From Eubacterium sp. (lineage in GTDB: Bacteria; Bacillota; Clostridia; Acetivibrionales; DSM-1351): a DNA stretch of 47,188 bases. The stretch lies in NCBI GenBank assembly GCA_029266335.1, contig JAQSXC010000055.1, forward strand, positions 1 through 47,188, read 5' to 3'. Position numbers and translations under genes: made by a program. Within the stretch, counting starts at the first letter, position 1. Every line of letters begins with the position of its first letter. The notes beneath the pieces are model-generated. The model was not told where the DNA came from. It worked only from the letters and a program-made list of their open reading frames with translations, and did no database searches. Below, in pieces: positions 36,655-44,403 of this stretch.

Positions 36655-36783
36655 CCTGTAAATATTTTACATAAGCAGCCTTCTATGCTACTATCTACTT
36701 ATACAACTGAATTTGCAAGCATTGCCGCAGGCAGTGTTTAACAAATACAAATGAAAAGGTGAAGGTTTAGGAGGTACTTAAGT

Positions 36784-37392
36784 ATGGATGTTCTGAAGGA
36801 TCGGTATTCAATAACTGAGTTAAGCGAATCTTTAAATATAACAGATCATGCTTTGAGATTCTATGAGAAGGAATTCGGGTTAAAAATCCCCAAGGATAAC
36901 CGTGGCAGAAGATTTTACACAACCGAACTGGCAAATGTCATGTATCAGATCAAGGATATGCGTGATCAGGGACTCGAACTTAAAGCCATAAGAAAAATAC
37001 TTGAAGATGAAAATGTAATTCATGAAAATAACACCGGTCCAGCTTATTCAGGTATTTCAATTGATTGCGAGGATAAGTTTCCTGCTGTTATAACCCCAAC
37101 CTCTGCTCAATTAAGCAAAAATGAACTGGCCATTATAATTGATGCTCTAAACAATATGAAGGAGCAGGTTTTTGATAATATCTCCACAGAACTATTGTCA
37201 ACCAGAGAGCAAATTTCAAAGGAAATACATAAATCAAAGCTTGAACTTGGAGCATGTGTTGAAAACAGTTCACGAAAGCTCGAAATAAAGCTTGACCGCC
37301 ATTTTCAGGAGGTCGACAGGTCTTTGACCAGCTGGAGGGAAAAAAAGAATACTTCTCTGGCAGGAAGGTTAAAGAAGTTAATCGGAAAATAG
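36784..37392 (+). CDS. MerR-like regulator with a coiled-coil C terminus
   Basis: A 202-residue protein whose N terminus is a winged helix-turn-helix of the MerR type (YSITELSESLNITDHALRFYEKEFGLKIP, then RRFYTTELANVMYQIKDMRDQGLELKAIRKIL). The remaining 110 residues are charged and helical, without the metal- or drug-binding Cys of classical MerR proteins. This plan recalls RacA-like or other chromosome-associated proteins, but identity is not established. A good AGGAGG precedes the ATG; a terminator follows. Confidence 0.8.
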   Translation: MDVLKDRYSITELSESLNITDHALRFYEKEFGLKIPKDNRGRRFYTTELANVMYQIKDMRDQGLELKAIRKILEDENVIHENNTGPAYSGISIDCEDKFPAVITPTSAQLSKNELAIIIDALNNMKEQVFDNISTELLSTREQISKEIHKSKLELGACVENSSRKLEIKLDRHFQEVDRSLTSWREKKNTSLAGRLKKLIGK

Positions 37393-37473
37393 TGAGTTTC
37401 TGACCGATTTTTTAAACAAGTTTTGATAAATTAATTAAATAATTGCAGAAAATAATAACCCTGAAAAACAGTT

Positions 37474-37496
37474 AAGCCGGCTTTTTGAGTCGGCTT
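37474..37496 (+). terminator. Terminator after the MerR-like gene
   Basis: Stem AAGCCG / CGGCTT with an 11-base loop followed by TTATTTTTA, about 80 bases past the stop codon. Confidence 0.65.
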
Positions 37497-37566
37497 TATT
37501 TTTATACTGCTTTGATATTTATCTTTATAAAACATAATATTGAGATTTTTATAACACTGATACTAT

Positions 37567-37965
37567 TTAATCCTTCAGAGCAAAACCTTTGGCATCCTTG
37601 TTGATGCTTCCTGACAATATCATTATTCCTTCAACCAGTCCCCATATCCAGGTTGCCCATGAAAGAAGCCCGCATGAAAGAACTGTTATTAACAACTGTG
37701 CCAATCCAATACCTATATGTCCAAGATAAAATCTGTGAACTCCGAAAACTCCAAGAAAAATACCGAACAAACCTGCTGCCAGCTTTGATTTCTGCTGGCC
37801 GTATGCATTTAAATTAACTCCGCATTTCATACAGACCTGAGCCATTGAATTTGTTATGTCTCCACATAAAGGACAATAATTATTTCCCTTTCCAACAGGT
37901 ACTCCGCATGCAACACAGATAGCTGCATGATCATTCATAACGTTGCCACAATTTCTACAATACAT
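37567..37965 (-). CDS. Zinc-ribbon and TM2-domain membrane protein
   Basis: A 132-residue protein. The first 50 residues form two zinc-ribbon pairs (CRNCG...CVACG, then CPLCG...CMKCG). A TM2 domain follows, with two membrane helices and the signature FGIFLGVFGVHRFYLGHIGIGLAQLL. TM2 proteins are small membrane proteins of unknown role. AGGAGG before the ATG supports the start. It is divergent from agrB across 334 bases. Confidence 0.88.
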   Translation of the reverse strand: MYCRNCGNVMNDHAAICVACGVPVGKGNNYCPLCGDITNSMAQVCMKCGVNLNAYGQQKSKLAAGLFGIFLGVFGVHRFYLGHIGIGLAQLLITVLSCGLLSWATWIWGLVEGIMILSGSINKDAKGFALKD

Positions 37966-38299
37966 AATATTTACCTCCTGCTTATTATTTATGATTAAGT
38001 GTTTTTATCTTCATACAAGTTTCGAAAATGTATTACATCCCAGTATACGGTTCACTACAAATTATGTCTGAAAGAAAAAGGGATATTTAATATTTTATAG
38101 CTGGTAATTTTTAATACTCGATGAATTTTCATACTTGCTTAATATATATTAATTATAAAAAAATGTCTACTTTAAAATAAAGTAATAAGCAACGGGTTCA
38201 GGTATCAATCACCATACTTTCAAAAATATGGTGATTTCCGTATGTTTATATGATAAAATTGGAAAATATAGAATATTTATGTCAGGAGAGGGTATAAAA
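37966..38299 (+). promoter_or_regulatory. 334-base intergenic region upstream of agrB
   Basis: Very AT-rich spacer between the divergent TM2 gene and agrB. It contains a perfect 9-bp hairpin at 38208-38235 and the agrB ribosome site AGGAGAGGG at 38284-38292. I found no consensus SigA promoter with good spacing. Confidence 0.45.
38208..38235 (+). repeat. Perfect inverted repeat in the agrB leader
   Basis: ATCACCATA (38208-38216) and TATGGTGAT (38227-38235) with a 10-base loop. No T run follows, so it is more likely an operator or leader structure than a terminator. Confidence 0.6.
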
Positions 38300-38923
38300 A
38301 TGAGATTTGTTTTAAAGTGGTCATATTCCTGCGCCAAATATTTAGCAGACGTTTTAAATGAAAACCATAATAAAAGATCCGTTTATTACTATGGCTTCTA
38401 TATATTATTTGGTACATTAGTTAAAGGTATTATATTGATTTCATTATCTTTGCTTCTGGGAATTATGCTTCCTGCCTTATTGACTGTAATTATTTTAGGA
38501 TCCTTAAGAATGCTGGCAGGCGGATATCACTTTGATACTTACGGAAAATGCCTTCTAGTTACATTGGCACTGGTTATAACAGCTGCTTTAATATCCCAGT
38601 ATACCTACAGCTACTGGAGCATCGCTTCCATTGTCCTGTTTTTGATTCTGGTATTCGCATTCAGCTTTTACATGCTCATAAAGTATGCTCCGAAAGATAC
38701 TCCTACCAAGCCCATAACCGACCCTGCGGCCATTATGAAATATAAAAAGCTGTCCATCTCATATCTTGGTTTATTGCTTATACCATGCTCCATTCTGATG
38801 TTTTTCAATTTGAAAATGCAAGTTATGGCCATAAGTTTCGGAGTACTGCTTGAGGTATTTACCATAACTCCTGTAGGGCATAGTTTTTTCAATATGATAA
38901 AAACCGGTTTAAATAAAGCCTGA
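38300..38923 (+). CDS. agrB: AgrB-type membrane peptidase that processes the signalling peptide
   Basis: AgrB cleaves the C-terminal tail of the AgrD propeptide and closes the thiolactone ring. The 207-residue protein has several membrane helices and the family motif LRMLAGGYHFDTYGKC. Arg70, His77 and Cys84 are present, the last two at the same numbers as the catalytic pair of Staphylococcus aureus AgrB. ATG 38300, after AGGAGAGGG, is preferred to the upstream frame. The peptidase appears intact. Its agrD is not next to it but lies about 1 kb downstream, after a membrane-protein gene. No AgrA or AgrC with a kinase domain is in the window. Confidence 0.95.
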   Translation: MRFVLKWSYSCAKYLADVLNENHNKRSVYYYGFYILFGTLVKGIILISLSLLLGIMLPALLTVIILGSLRMLAGGYHFDTYGKCLLVTLALVITAALISQYTYSYWSIASIVLFLILVFAFSFYMLIKYAPKDTPTKPITDPAAIMKYKKLSISYLGLLLIPCSILMFFNLKMQVMAISFGVLLEVFTITPVGHSFFNMIKTGLNKA

Positions 38924-39006
38924 ACAACCTGCTTTATTTATTAAATTATTCAATATTACTGGCGGATTAATTCTATTAAATACACAACTTAAAAGAGGTT
39001 TTATGT

Positions 39007-39219
39007 ATGACCGATGTTTTGTTTCAAAATAGCCTGGCTGTAAAAATAATTATAAATACGTTATTTGTATCCATTCCCGAAGAACTGTATCTGGTAATGT
39101 TTACTTTAATAATGGTGGGAGAATTTGAATACTGGAAAGAATCTGAATGTAAAAGACTGATTAACCGATTCGACTATGTCAGGGTTTTCCTGCCGACAAT
39201 TGTATTGTTATTGTACTAA
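39007..39219 (+). CDS. AgrC-sensor-like membrane protein, 5' fragment (frameshifted)
   Basis: Seventy codons encode an N terminus with SIPEELYLVMFTLIMVGEFEYW and a start of a second helix (VRVFLPTIVLLL), recalling the receptor domain of clostridial AgrC-like kinases. AGAGG 8 bases before ATG 39007 is a usable ribosome site. The frame ends at 39219 inside an ATTGT repeat, while the next frame is open from at least 39183 into the following fragment. Joining the two frames restores one plausible protein of about 288 residues. The break could be a mutation, a phase-variable state or a sequencing error. Confidence 0.6.
   Translation: MTDVLFQNSLAVKIIINTLFVSIPEELYLVMFTLIMVGEFEYWKESECKRLINRFDYVRVFLPTIVLLLY
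39199..39214 (+). repeat. Short ATTGT repeat at the frameshift
   Basis: ATTGT ATTGT T ATTGT. Removing one 5-base copy, or adding a T to make two ATTGTT units, restores a continuous frame (…LPTIVIVLTNDVFGD…). Confidence 0.7.
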
Positions 39220-39257
39220 CCAACGATGTATTCGGAGATGCAAGCGCAATAAAGTGG

Positions 39258-39875
39258 ATGTTAAAAGCTTTTTTATTCTATCTGATAGGATATCTTTCTG
39301 TTGGTATTTCCGAATTTGCTTATGTTCCGTTTATATTATCCTGTACAGGTCTGACAATGTCCGATATCAGAGACAATCTGTTAATATATTTTTTGACCTC
39401 ACTTCCCTCACGCCTATTGCAAATTACATTAATTGCCTACTTGGTAAGCAGGAAGCGTACCCTGCTGAAGGGACAACTTATAAAAAATATACTGTCCAAT
39501 CCAGTACTTACAGTGATATTTTCTTTATTGGTATTTGCTAATATTCTGTTTCTTCAAATGCTTGGAACGGCAATTATGTTTGATAAAGTGCTTATATCTA
39601 TTTCACGTATTTCACAAATGTTTATAATTACAGGTGTTATTATGTTCCCCATAATAAATATTTCAGGTTTTCTATGGGGCTTCTATATTTTAAAAAATAG
39701 AGAAATAAATGATAAAAAAAATGCTTCCGAAAAATTGTATAAACTGTTGAAAGATATAGAATTATATACAAATAATGAAAAATATGATAATATCAGGTGG
39801 AAGCTTAACGAAATTGGCGTAGACATTGAGGAGGTTGCCAAGGCCCTGTATAAGGAAAGTGAAACGGACAATTAA
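39258..39875 (+). CDS. AgrC-sensor-like multi-pass membrane protein without kinase domain, 3' part
   Basis: 205 codons from the ATG at 39258, but the frame is open upstream to 39183, and the natural protein probably includes the fragment at 39007-39219. It encodes about five membrane helices, giving six to seven in the joined protein, then a charged cytoplasmic tail of about 55 residues ending KALYKESETDN. No HATPase, dimerisation His, HTH or other enzymatic motif is present. Position between agrB and agrD, and resemblance in topology to the AgrC sensor half, suggest a peptide receptor or an accessory to export. This is inference; I know no characterised homologue. Confidence 0.6.
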   Translation: MLKAFLFYLIGYLSVGISEFAYVPFILSCTGLTMSDIRDNLLIYFLTSLPSRLLQITLIAYLVSRKRTLLKGQLIKNILSNPVLTVIFSLLVFANILFLQMLGTAIMFDKVLISISRISQMFIITGVIMFPIINISGFLWGFYILKNREINDKKNASEKLYKLLKDIELYTNNEKYDNIRWKLNEIGVDIEEVAKALYKESETDN

Positions 39876-39902
39876 ATGGTAAAAATAAGGAGGTACATAG
39901 CA

Positions 39903-40022
39903 ATGAAAGCTTTCTTTTATACTATTTTGTCAAGTATTTTATACATTCTGGTATTATTATTCGGAGTAAAGCCGGCTTGTATTTGGTGGTTTTACCAACC
40001 GAGAGTCCCAAAGCTTAAATAG
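39903..40022 (+). CDS. agrD: AgrD-type cyclic lactone autoinducer propeptide
   Basis: A 39-residue peptide, too short for usual gene finders. It has a hydrophobic N-terminal helix (FFYTILSSILYILVLLFGV) and then KPACIWWFYQPRVPKLK. Aligned with S. aureus AgrD, Cys26 begins the ring, the next four residues are IWWF, and the conserved VP falls at the same distance in the recognition tail. Predicted ring: Cys-Ile-Trp-Trp-Phe thiolactone. AAGGAGG lies 10 bases before the ATG; an upstream in-frame ATG at 39876 precedes that ribosome site and is unlikely. The tail is basic (Arg, Lys) instead of carrying the usual Glu residues. It follows the kinase-less membrane-protein gene by 27 bases and is presumably processed by AgrB. 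Confidence 0.88.
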   Translation: MKAFFYTILSSILYILVLLFGVKPACIWWFYQPRVPKLK

Positions 40023-40083
40023 GAACCAGCAAGCCCGGACAGTATTTATTATATGAAAGATGTGTTGAAATTTCCCGGTTTAT

Positions 40084-40389
40084 TTACCGTTTCATTTCTT
40101 TATTATGTTTTATGGCGGCTGTAATAGTCCGCTCCTTAATGTCCATAGCCAATTCTATGTAAGTTTTATTTGCAGAATCAAGTATAAAGCTCCTTGCTTC
40201 CTCCGGCAAATCCGATACGTTGAAATAAGCTGCAAGCTGCTTCAGTTTAGAGATTGACGGTTCCCTTTTGTTGCTCACATAACCATTAAAGGTCGGTATT
40301 TTAATATTAAGCTGGACTGCAGCTTCCTGCTGCTCCATACCTTTTTCCCTGACTAACTGTTTTAGTCTCTCTCCAATAGTTTTTTCCAT
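40084..40389 (-). CDS. XRE-family (Cro/CI-type) repressor
   Basis: A 101-residue regulator with an N-terminal helix-turn-helix (IGERLKQLVREKGMEQQEAAVQLNIKIPTFNGYVSNKREPSISKLKQLAAYF) and a short helical C terminus of 45 residues. ATG 40389, after GAGGAAA, is preferred to the open frame 22 codons longer. It converges on agrD, with only 61 bases between the stop codons, and is divergent from the spo0E-like gene. A consensus-type promoter (40426-40455) precedes it. Likely targets are itself and the spo0E-like gene. Confidence 0.9.
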   Translation of the reverse strand: MEKTIGERLKQLVREKGMEQQEAAVQLNIKIPTFNGYVSNKREPSISKLKQLAAYFNVSDLPEEARSFILDSANKTYIELAMDIKERTITAAIKHNKEMKR

Positions 40390-40425
40390 AAAGTATATTT
40401 CCTCACATTTATTTCTTAATACTAC

Positions 40426-40455
40426 ATTATAATTATAAATTGCTATAATTGTCAA
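40426..40455 (-). promoter_or_regulatory. SigA promoter of the XRE gene
   Basis: On the minus strand TTGACA, 18-base spacer, TATAAT: both boxes are perfect. The spacer contains one of the GCAATTT motifs repeated in this region. Confidence 0.8.
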
Positions 40456-40492
40456 TTAATTACTTTTAATCAAATTTCATAGCGAATTTTCT

Positions 40493-40529
40493 GCAATTTG
40501 ATTCATCATTTTTTGTGTTGACAAATTGC
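40493..40529. promoter_or_regulatory. Inverted repeat between divergent promoters, possible XRE operator
   Basis: GCAATTTG (40493-40500) and CAAATTGC (40522-40529) are perfect complements; the right arm overlaps the -35 box of the spo0E-like gene's promoter. Further copies, AAATTGC at 40437 and GCAATTT at 40557, and a CGAATTTT pair (40483, 40534), suggest a multi-site operator. Confidence 0.55.
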
Positions 40530-40546
40530 ATTTCGAATTTTATAAT
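40518..40546 (+). promoter_or_regulatory. SigA promoter of the spo0E-like gene
   Basis: Perfect TTGACA, 17-base spacer, perfect TATAAT, 135 bases before the start codon, overlapped by the inverted repeat described at 40493-40529. Confidence 0.85.
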
Positions 40547-40681
40547 AATTTTAGTGGCAATTTATTACATAATTCAACTATATTGGAAGTTTGCATTACC
40601 AAACCATCATACCATCATGCTGGACACAAATCATTTTTTGACACTTTATAAGAAAAAATGTTGGATAAGAGGGGTTTTGAT

Positions 40682-40852
40682 ATGCTAGTTGACGAAATAA
40701 ACAAATTAAAGGAAGAACTTAATAAACAAGTTGAGAATAGCAGCCTGGACAACGAAATAATTTTAGCTATAAGTCAGGACCTGGATAAATTAATTCTTGA
40801 ATACTACAGAGATGTACTTAGGGTTCAAAATACCTGTTCAAATGTCCTTTAA
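40682..40852 (+). CDS. Spo0E-like sporulation phosphatase
   Basis: A 56-residue protein with the Spo0E helical hairpin and signature SQDLDKLILEYYR. In Bacillus, Spo0E-family proteins dephosphorylate Spo0A~P and so restrain sporulation. AAGAGGGG 7 bases before ATG 40682 fixes the start; the earlier ATG 40658 has no ribosome site. It has its own near-perfect SigA promoter and is divergent from the XRE repressor, 660 bases from agrD. Confidence 0.85.
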   Translation: MLVDEINKLKEELNKQVENSSLDNEIILAISQDLDKLILEYYRDVLRVQNTCSNVL

Positions 40853-40941
40853 ATATCAATTTTATTGCATTGAAATACTATATAGTATATAATTTTTATG
40901 GTATTTTTGATGCCAGAAACAATGAGAGGATAGATATACAA

Positions 40942-42036
40942 ATGAAACTAGGTATTGTTGGACTTCCAAACGTAGGGAAAAGTACCCTATTTAATGCTAT
41001 AACCAAAGCTGGCGCAGAAAGCGCAAACTACCCCTTTTGTACTATTGAACCAAATGTAGGTATTGTAGCGGTTCCGGATGAAAGACTTGATAAGCTGGCT
41101 GAAATGTATAACCCTGATAAAATAACTCCTACAGTAATAGAATTTGTTGATATTGCAGGTCTGGTTAAGGGAGCCAGCAAAGGCGAAGGTCTGGGCAACA
41201 AGTTCCTTTCCCATATAAGAGAGGTTGATTCCATTGTTCATGTAGTAAGATGTTTCGAAGATGGAAATATTGTACACGTAGACGGTTCCATAGGCCCTGT
41301 AAGAGATGTTGAAACCATAAATCTTGAACTGATTTTTGCTGACCTTGAAATGCTGGAAAGAAGAATTGACAGGACCAGAAAGAACCTCAAGTCAGGAGAT
41401 AAGAAATTCCAGATAGAAATAGAGCTCTTTGAAGCAATCAAGACACATCTTGAGAGTGGAAAACCTGCAAGATCAATGACCTTTGACAGTGAACAGCAGC
41501 AAATAGTTGACCAGTTGTTCCTTATTACCTTAAAGCCGGTATTATATGCAGGAAATGTTTCGGAAAACGATCTCTCTTCTCTTGAAGATAACAAATTCCT
41601 AGCAGAGCTTAAGAACTTTGCTGAAGGTGAAGGCTCAGAAGTTATGGTTATTTGTGCAAAGGTTGAGGAGGAAATTGCTCAGCTTGCGGATGAAGAAAAG
41701 TCTGATTTCCTTGAGGCAATGGGACTGGATGAATCCGGTCTGGATAAGCTTATAAAAGCCAGCTATAAAATTCTCGGACTTATCAGTTACCTTACTGCAG
41801 GACCACAGGAAGTAAGAGCCTGGACCATTATTAAGGGTACAAAAGCCCCTCAGGCAGCGGGAAAAATTCACAGCGACTTTGAAAGAGGCTTTATCAGAGC
41901 TGAAATTGTTGCCTACAACGATCTAATGGCCTGCGGCTCCTATACTGCCGCAAAGGAAAAGGGTCTGGTCAGATCTGAAGGCAAGGAATATATAATGCAG
42001 GACGGAGATGTAACACTGTTCAGGTTTAATGTGTAA
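40942..42036 (+). CDS. ychF: Redox-regulated ATPase YchF (Obg family)
   Basis: A 364-residue Obg-family P-loop NTPase that prefers ATP and binds ribosomes. Motifs: Walker [10 protein letters not shown], switch region PFCTIEPN, Walker [18 protein letters not shown], and the NxxE-type base site changed as usual in YchF. The C-terminal TGS domain ([32 protein letters not shown]) is complete. The frame is open 24 codons upstream, but ATG 40942 after GAGAGGA matches the family N terminus. Confidence 0.97.
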   Translation: MKLGIVGLPNVGKSTLFNAITKAGAESANYPFCTIEPNVGIVAVPDERLDKLAEMYNPDKITPTVIEFVDIAGLVKGASKGEGLGNKFLSHIREVDSIVHVVRCFEDGNIVHVDGSIGPVRDVETINLELIFADLEMLERRIDRTRKNLKSGDKKFQIEIELFEAIKTHLESGKPARSMTFDSEQQQIVDQLFLITLKPVLYAGNVSENDLSSLEDNKFLAELKNFAEGEGSEVMVICAKVEEEIAQLADEEKSDFLEAMGLDESGLDKLIKASYKILGLISYLTAGPQEVRAWTIIKGTKAPQAAGKIHSDFERGFIRAEIVAYNDLMACGSYTAAKEKGLVRSEGKEYIMQDGDVTLFRFNV

Positions 42037-42060
42037 AGAAACAGACATAGCGTTGGTATT

Positions 42061-42095
42061 AAAAGCTTTCTATGAGAAAATCATAGAAAGCTTTT
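42061..42095 (+). terminator. Terminator of ychF
   Basis: A perfect 15-bp stem (AAAAGCTTTCTATGA / TCATAGAAAGCTTTT) with a 5-base loop, ending in TTTTTT, 25 bases past the stop codon. Confidence 0.92.
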
Positions 42096-42173
42096 TTGGG
42101 TTGTAAGGCAGTATTATATTAAGTCCCACATTATCAGAATTTTAAGTATCAACGTTATTTTTCCTGAACGCAA

Positions 42174-42208
42174 AAACAGCTAATATGAATTAATCATATT
42201 AGCTGTTT
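42174..42208 (-). terminator. Terminator of the cheW-like gene
   Basis: A perfect 15-bp stem (AAACAGCTAATATGA / TCATATTAGCTGTTT) with a 5-base loop, just past the cheW-like stop codon on the minus strand. Confidence 0.85.
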
Positions 42209-42217
42209 GTTCAACTA

Positions 42218-42682
42218 CTATTCCTTATTTGCAATAACCTCTGTAACCTGCTCAACTTCATGATCATGAAGAACTTCATTCAGATCGATAATTGAGAATA
42301 ATTTCTCGTTTTTCTTTCCGACACCCTTAATATACTTTTTGTTGTTAACTTTTATTATAGCATCAGATTTATCTATTGAATCCTCATTCAAATTAATTAT
42401 CTCAAGCACATTGTTTACCATGAACCCAAAGAGTTGTCCGTCTTTTTCGGTAATAATAATTTTAGTTTTCTTTGTAATTTCAGAATCACCCATACTGAAC
42501 TTTTTATTTAAATCAATTACAGGAACCACTCTTCCTCTTAGATCATACAGCCCTTTTATGTAATCAGGCATTTGTGGAATAAGTGATACTTCGCTGTATT
42601 TTTCAATTTTGAATACCTGTGATGCTTCTACACTACATAATTCATTATTTAAAGTAAATATAACAACTTGTATGTCAGCCAT
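42218..42682 (-). CDS. CheW-type chemotaxis coupling protein
   Basis: A 154-residue CheW-domain protein (VVIFTLNNELCSVEASQVFKI; PDYIKGLYDLRGRVVPVIDLNKKF). CheW couples chemoreceptors to the kinase CheA. It stands alone, without cheA or receptors, so it could serve a separate array or act as an orphan adaptor. GGAGGTGG 7 bases before ATG 42682 sets the start. Confidence 0.93.
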   Translation of the reverse strand: MADIQVVIFTLNNELCSVEASQVFKIEKYSEVSLIPQMPDYIKGLYDLRGRVVPVIDLNKKFSMGDSEITKKTKIIITEKDGQLFGFMVNNVLEIINLNEDSIDKSDAIIKVNNKKYIKGVGKKNEKLFSIIDLNEVLHDHEVEQVTEVIANKE

Positions 42683-43022
42683 TCCTGCCACCTCCAAAAT
42701 ATTGTACCATTATTGTTAATAATACCATAGTCTGGTATGAGCCGCAACCAAAATTCAACTCGGCAAAATGCGGTACAATTATCTTCCACTGTCATTATTC
42801 ACTTTATAAATTTTATTGGCATTTCAAACTTCTTAAAGAGAATTAAATAAAATCTTAAAAGAGTTAAATAAAATACCCGCTTTTTAAAGGAGATTATTTT
42901 TGATATAATACATTCTGTGTCATTTTGGTATGATAATAAATACTGAAATTTATTGTTTAAATACAAAATCCTGCCACAAGCATAAATAACGATTTAATTA
43001 ATTAATAGATAGGACTGATTTT
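42683..43022. promoter_or_regulatory. 340-base divergent gap between cheW-like and ynzC-like genes
   Basis: AT-rich spacer. It holds an extended -10 box, TGATATAAT (42901-42909), on the plus strand, 114 bases before the ynzC-like start, a small inverted repeat ATACCA/TGGTAT near 42723-42739, and a direct repeat TTAAATAAAAT near 42843 and 42863. No gene or RNA is recognised. Confidence 0.45.
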
Positions 43023-43226
43023 ATGGAAAAAAGCAGAATTGAAAGACTCAATGAATTAGCCAAAAAAGCTAAAAGCACTTCCCTTTCAGAAGCTGAACTG
43101 GCTGAAAGAGATCAACTTAGGAAAGAATATATAGGTGCCTTCAGGGCAAATCTGAAAGCAACCCTGGACAACACTGTTATTGTCGATAAGCACGGTAACA
43201 GAAGAAGTCTGAGAAAGGATAACTAA
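43023..43226 (+). CDS. DUF896/YnzC-family small protein
   Basis: A 67-residue protein of the UPF0291/DUF896 family, with the typical helical hairpin (RIERLNELAKKAKSTSLSEAELAERDQLRKEYI) and C-terminal VIVDKHGNRRSL. In Bacillus the homologue is part of an SOS-induced operon, but I see no LexA-type site here. It ends 4 bases before the rRNA methyltransferase gene and is cotranscribed with it. Confidence 0.93.
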   Translation: MEKSRIERLNELAKKAKSTSLSEAELAERDQLRKEYIGAFRANLKATLDNTVIVDKHGNRRSLRKDN

Positions 43227-43230
43227 ACAC

Positions 43231-44400
43231 ATGGCAAAAGCCTACATTGTCAAAGGCAAGGAAAGCAGGATTGAATACGGACATCCCTGGATATTCAGAA
43301 GTGATATTTCACACACAGATGGTGAAATTGTTCCGGGCGACGTTGTTGATGTATACAGCAGTAAAAATAAATTCCTGGGCAGGGGTTTTTATAATCCCCA
43401 ATCTCAGATTACCATAAGGATGCTTACCTATGAGCATGAAGAAATAAACTATGACTTTCTTTATCAAAGAATAAACGATGCCTGGAGCTATAGAAAGCAG
43501 GTAGCCGACATCAACAGCTGCCGTGCTGTTTTTGCCGAATCGGACTTTCTCCCTGCATTGGTAGTTGACAAGTTTTCAGATATTCTTGTAGTTCAAACCC
43601 TGGCACTTGGAATGGACAGATTTAAAAATGATATAGTCCAAATTCTTGATGAAATAATAAAACCCAGAGGAATATATGAAAGAAATGATGTTCCTGTCAG
43701 ACAGCTCGAAGGACTGGAAATGCAAAAGGGTTTTTTAAAAGGACCTTTCGATACTCTTGTTGAAATGAATGAAAACGGTGTTAAATTTCTGGTAGATGTG
43801 GAAAACGGGCAAAAAACAGGCTTTTTCCTGGATCAGAAGGAGAACCGTGCAGCCATTGCTCCCTTTGTCAAAGATGTAAAGGTGCTTGACTGCTTCACAC
43901 ATACAGGTTCCTTTGCACTTCATGCCGGACTTTTCGGCGCCGGCAGTGTTTTGGGTATTGATATTTCTGAGCATGCCGTTAAATGTGCTACAAAAAATGC
44001 TGAGATAAATGGCTTGGAATCTGTCGTGAAATTTCAGGCAGCAAATACTTTTGATATATTGCGCGAATTTTACGATAATGGAGAAACCTTTGACACAATT
44101 GTTCTTGATCCGCCGGCCTTCACTAAAACTAAGAATGCTGTTCAGGGTGCTATCAGAGGTTACAAGGAGATTAATCTTCGCGCTATGAAGATTATTAAAA
44201 GAGGCGGCTACCTCATTACCTGCTCCTGCTCTCAGCATGTGGATTCAGATCTGTTTATGGATATTCTCTATGATGCTGCCGCCGACTCCAGACGCAAGGT
44301 CAGGGTAGTTGAATACAGATCCCAGGCAAAGGACCATCCTGTGCTGCTTGCCTCACCGGAGACTGAATATTTGAAATGCGCTATTTTACAGGTGGTATAA
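43231..44400 (+). CDS. RlmI-like class I rRNA (cytosine-5) methyltransferase
   Basis: A 389-residue enzyme with an N-terminal PUA domain (KAYIVKGKESRIEYGHPWIF) and a Rossmann-type SAM methyltransferase domain: motif I VLDCFTHTGSFALHA, motif IV DPPAFTK and a Cys motif TCSCSQH. It matches the RlmI/YccW family that makes m5C in 23S rRNA. The start ATG is 5 bases after the ynzC-like stop codon. The specific modified base in this organism is inferred. Confidence 0.92.
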   Translation: MAKAYIVKGKESRIEYGHPWIFRSDISHTDGEIVPGDVVDVYSSKNKFLGRGFYNPQSQITIRMLTYEHEEINYDFLYQRINDAWSYRKQVADINSCRAVFAESDFLPALVVDKFSDILVVQTLALGMDRFKNDIVQILDEIIKPRGIYERNDVPVRQLEGLEMQKGFLKGPFDTLVEMNENGVKFLVDVENGQKTGFFLDQKENRAAIAPFVKDVKVLDCFTHTGSFALHAGLFGAGSVLGIDISEHAVKCATKNAEINGLESVVKFQAANTFDILREFYDNGETFDTIVLDPPAFTKTKNAVQGAIRGYKEINLRAMKIIKRGGYLITCSCSQHVDSDLFMDILYDAAADSRRKVRVVEYRSQAKDHPVLLASPETEYLKCAILQVV

Positions 44401-44403
44401 AGC

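Noticed and set aside
39176..39541. 121-codon plus-strand frame inside the agr membrane gene
   Set aside because: Its composition is not membrane-like, and the other two frames together give a continuous membrane protein.
42057..42212. Two adjacent 15-bp palindromes considered as a repeat array or attachment site
   Set aside because: Their sequences differ, and each lies just past a convergent gene; they are ordinary terminators for ychF and the cheW-like gene.
43735..44238. 167-codon minus-strand frame
   Set aside because: Antisense shadow of the well-supported RlmI-like methyltransferase.
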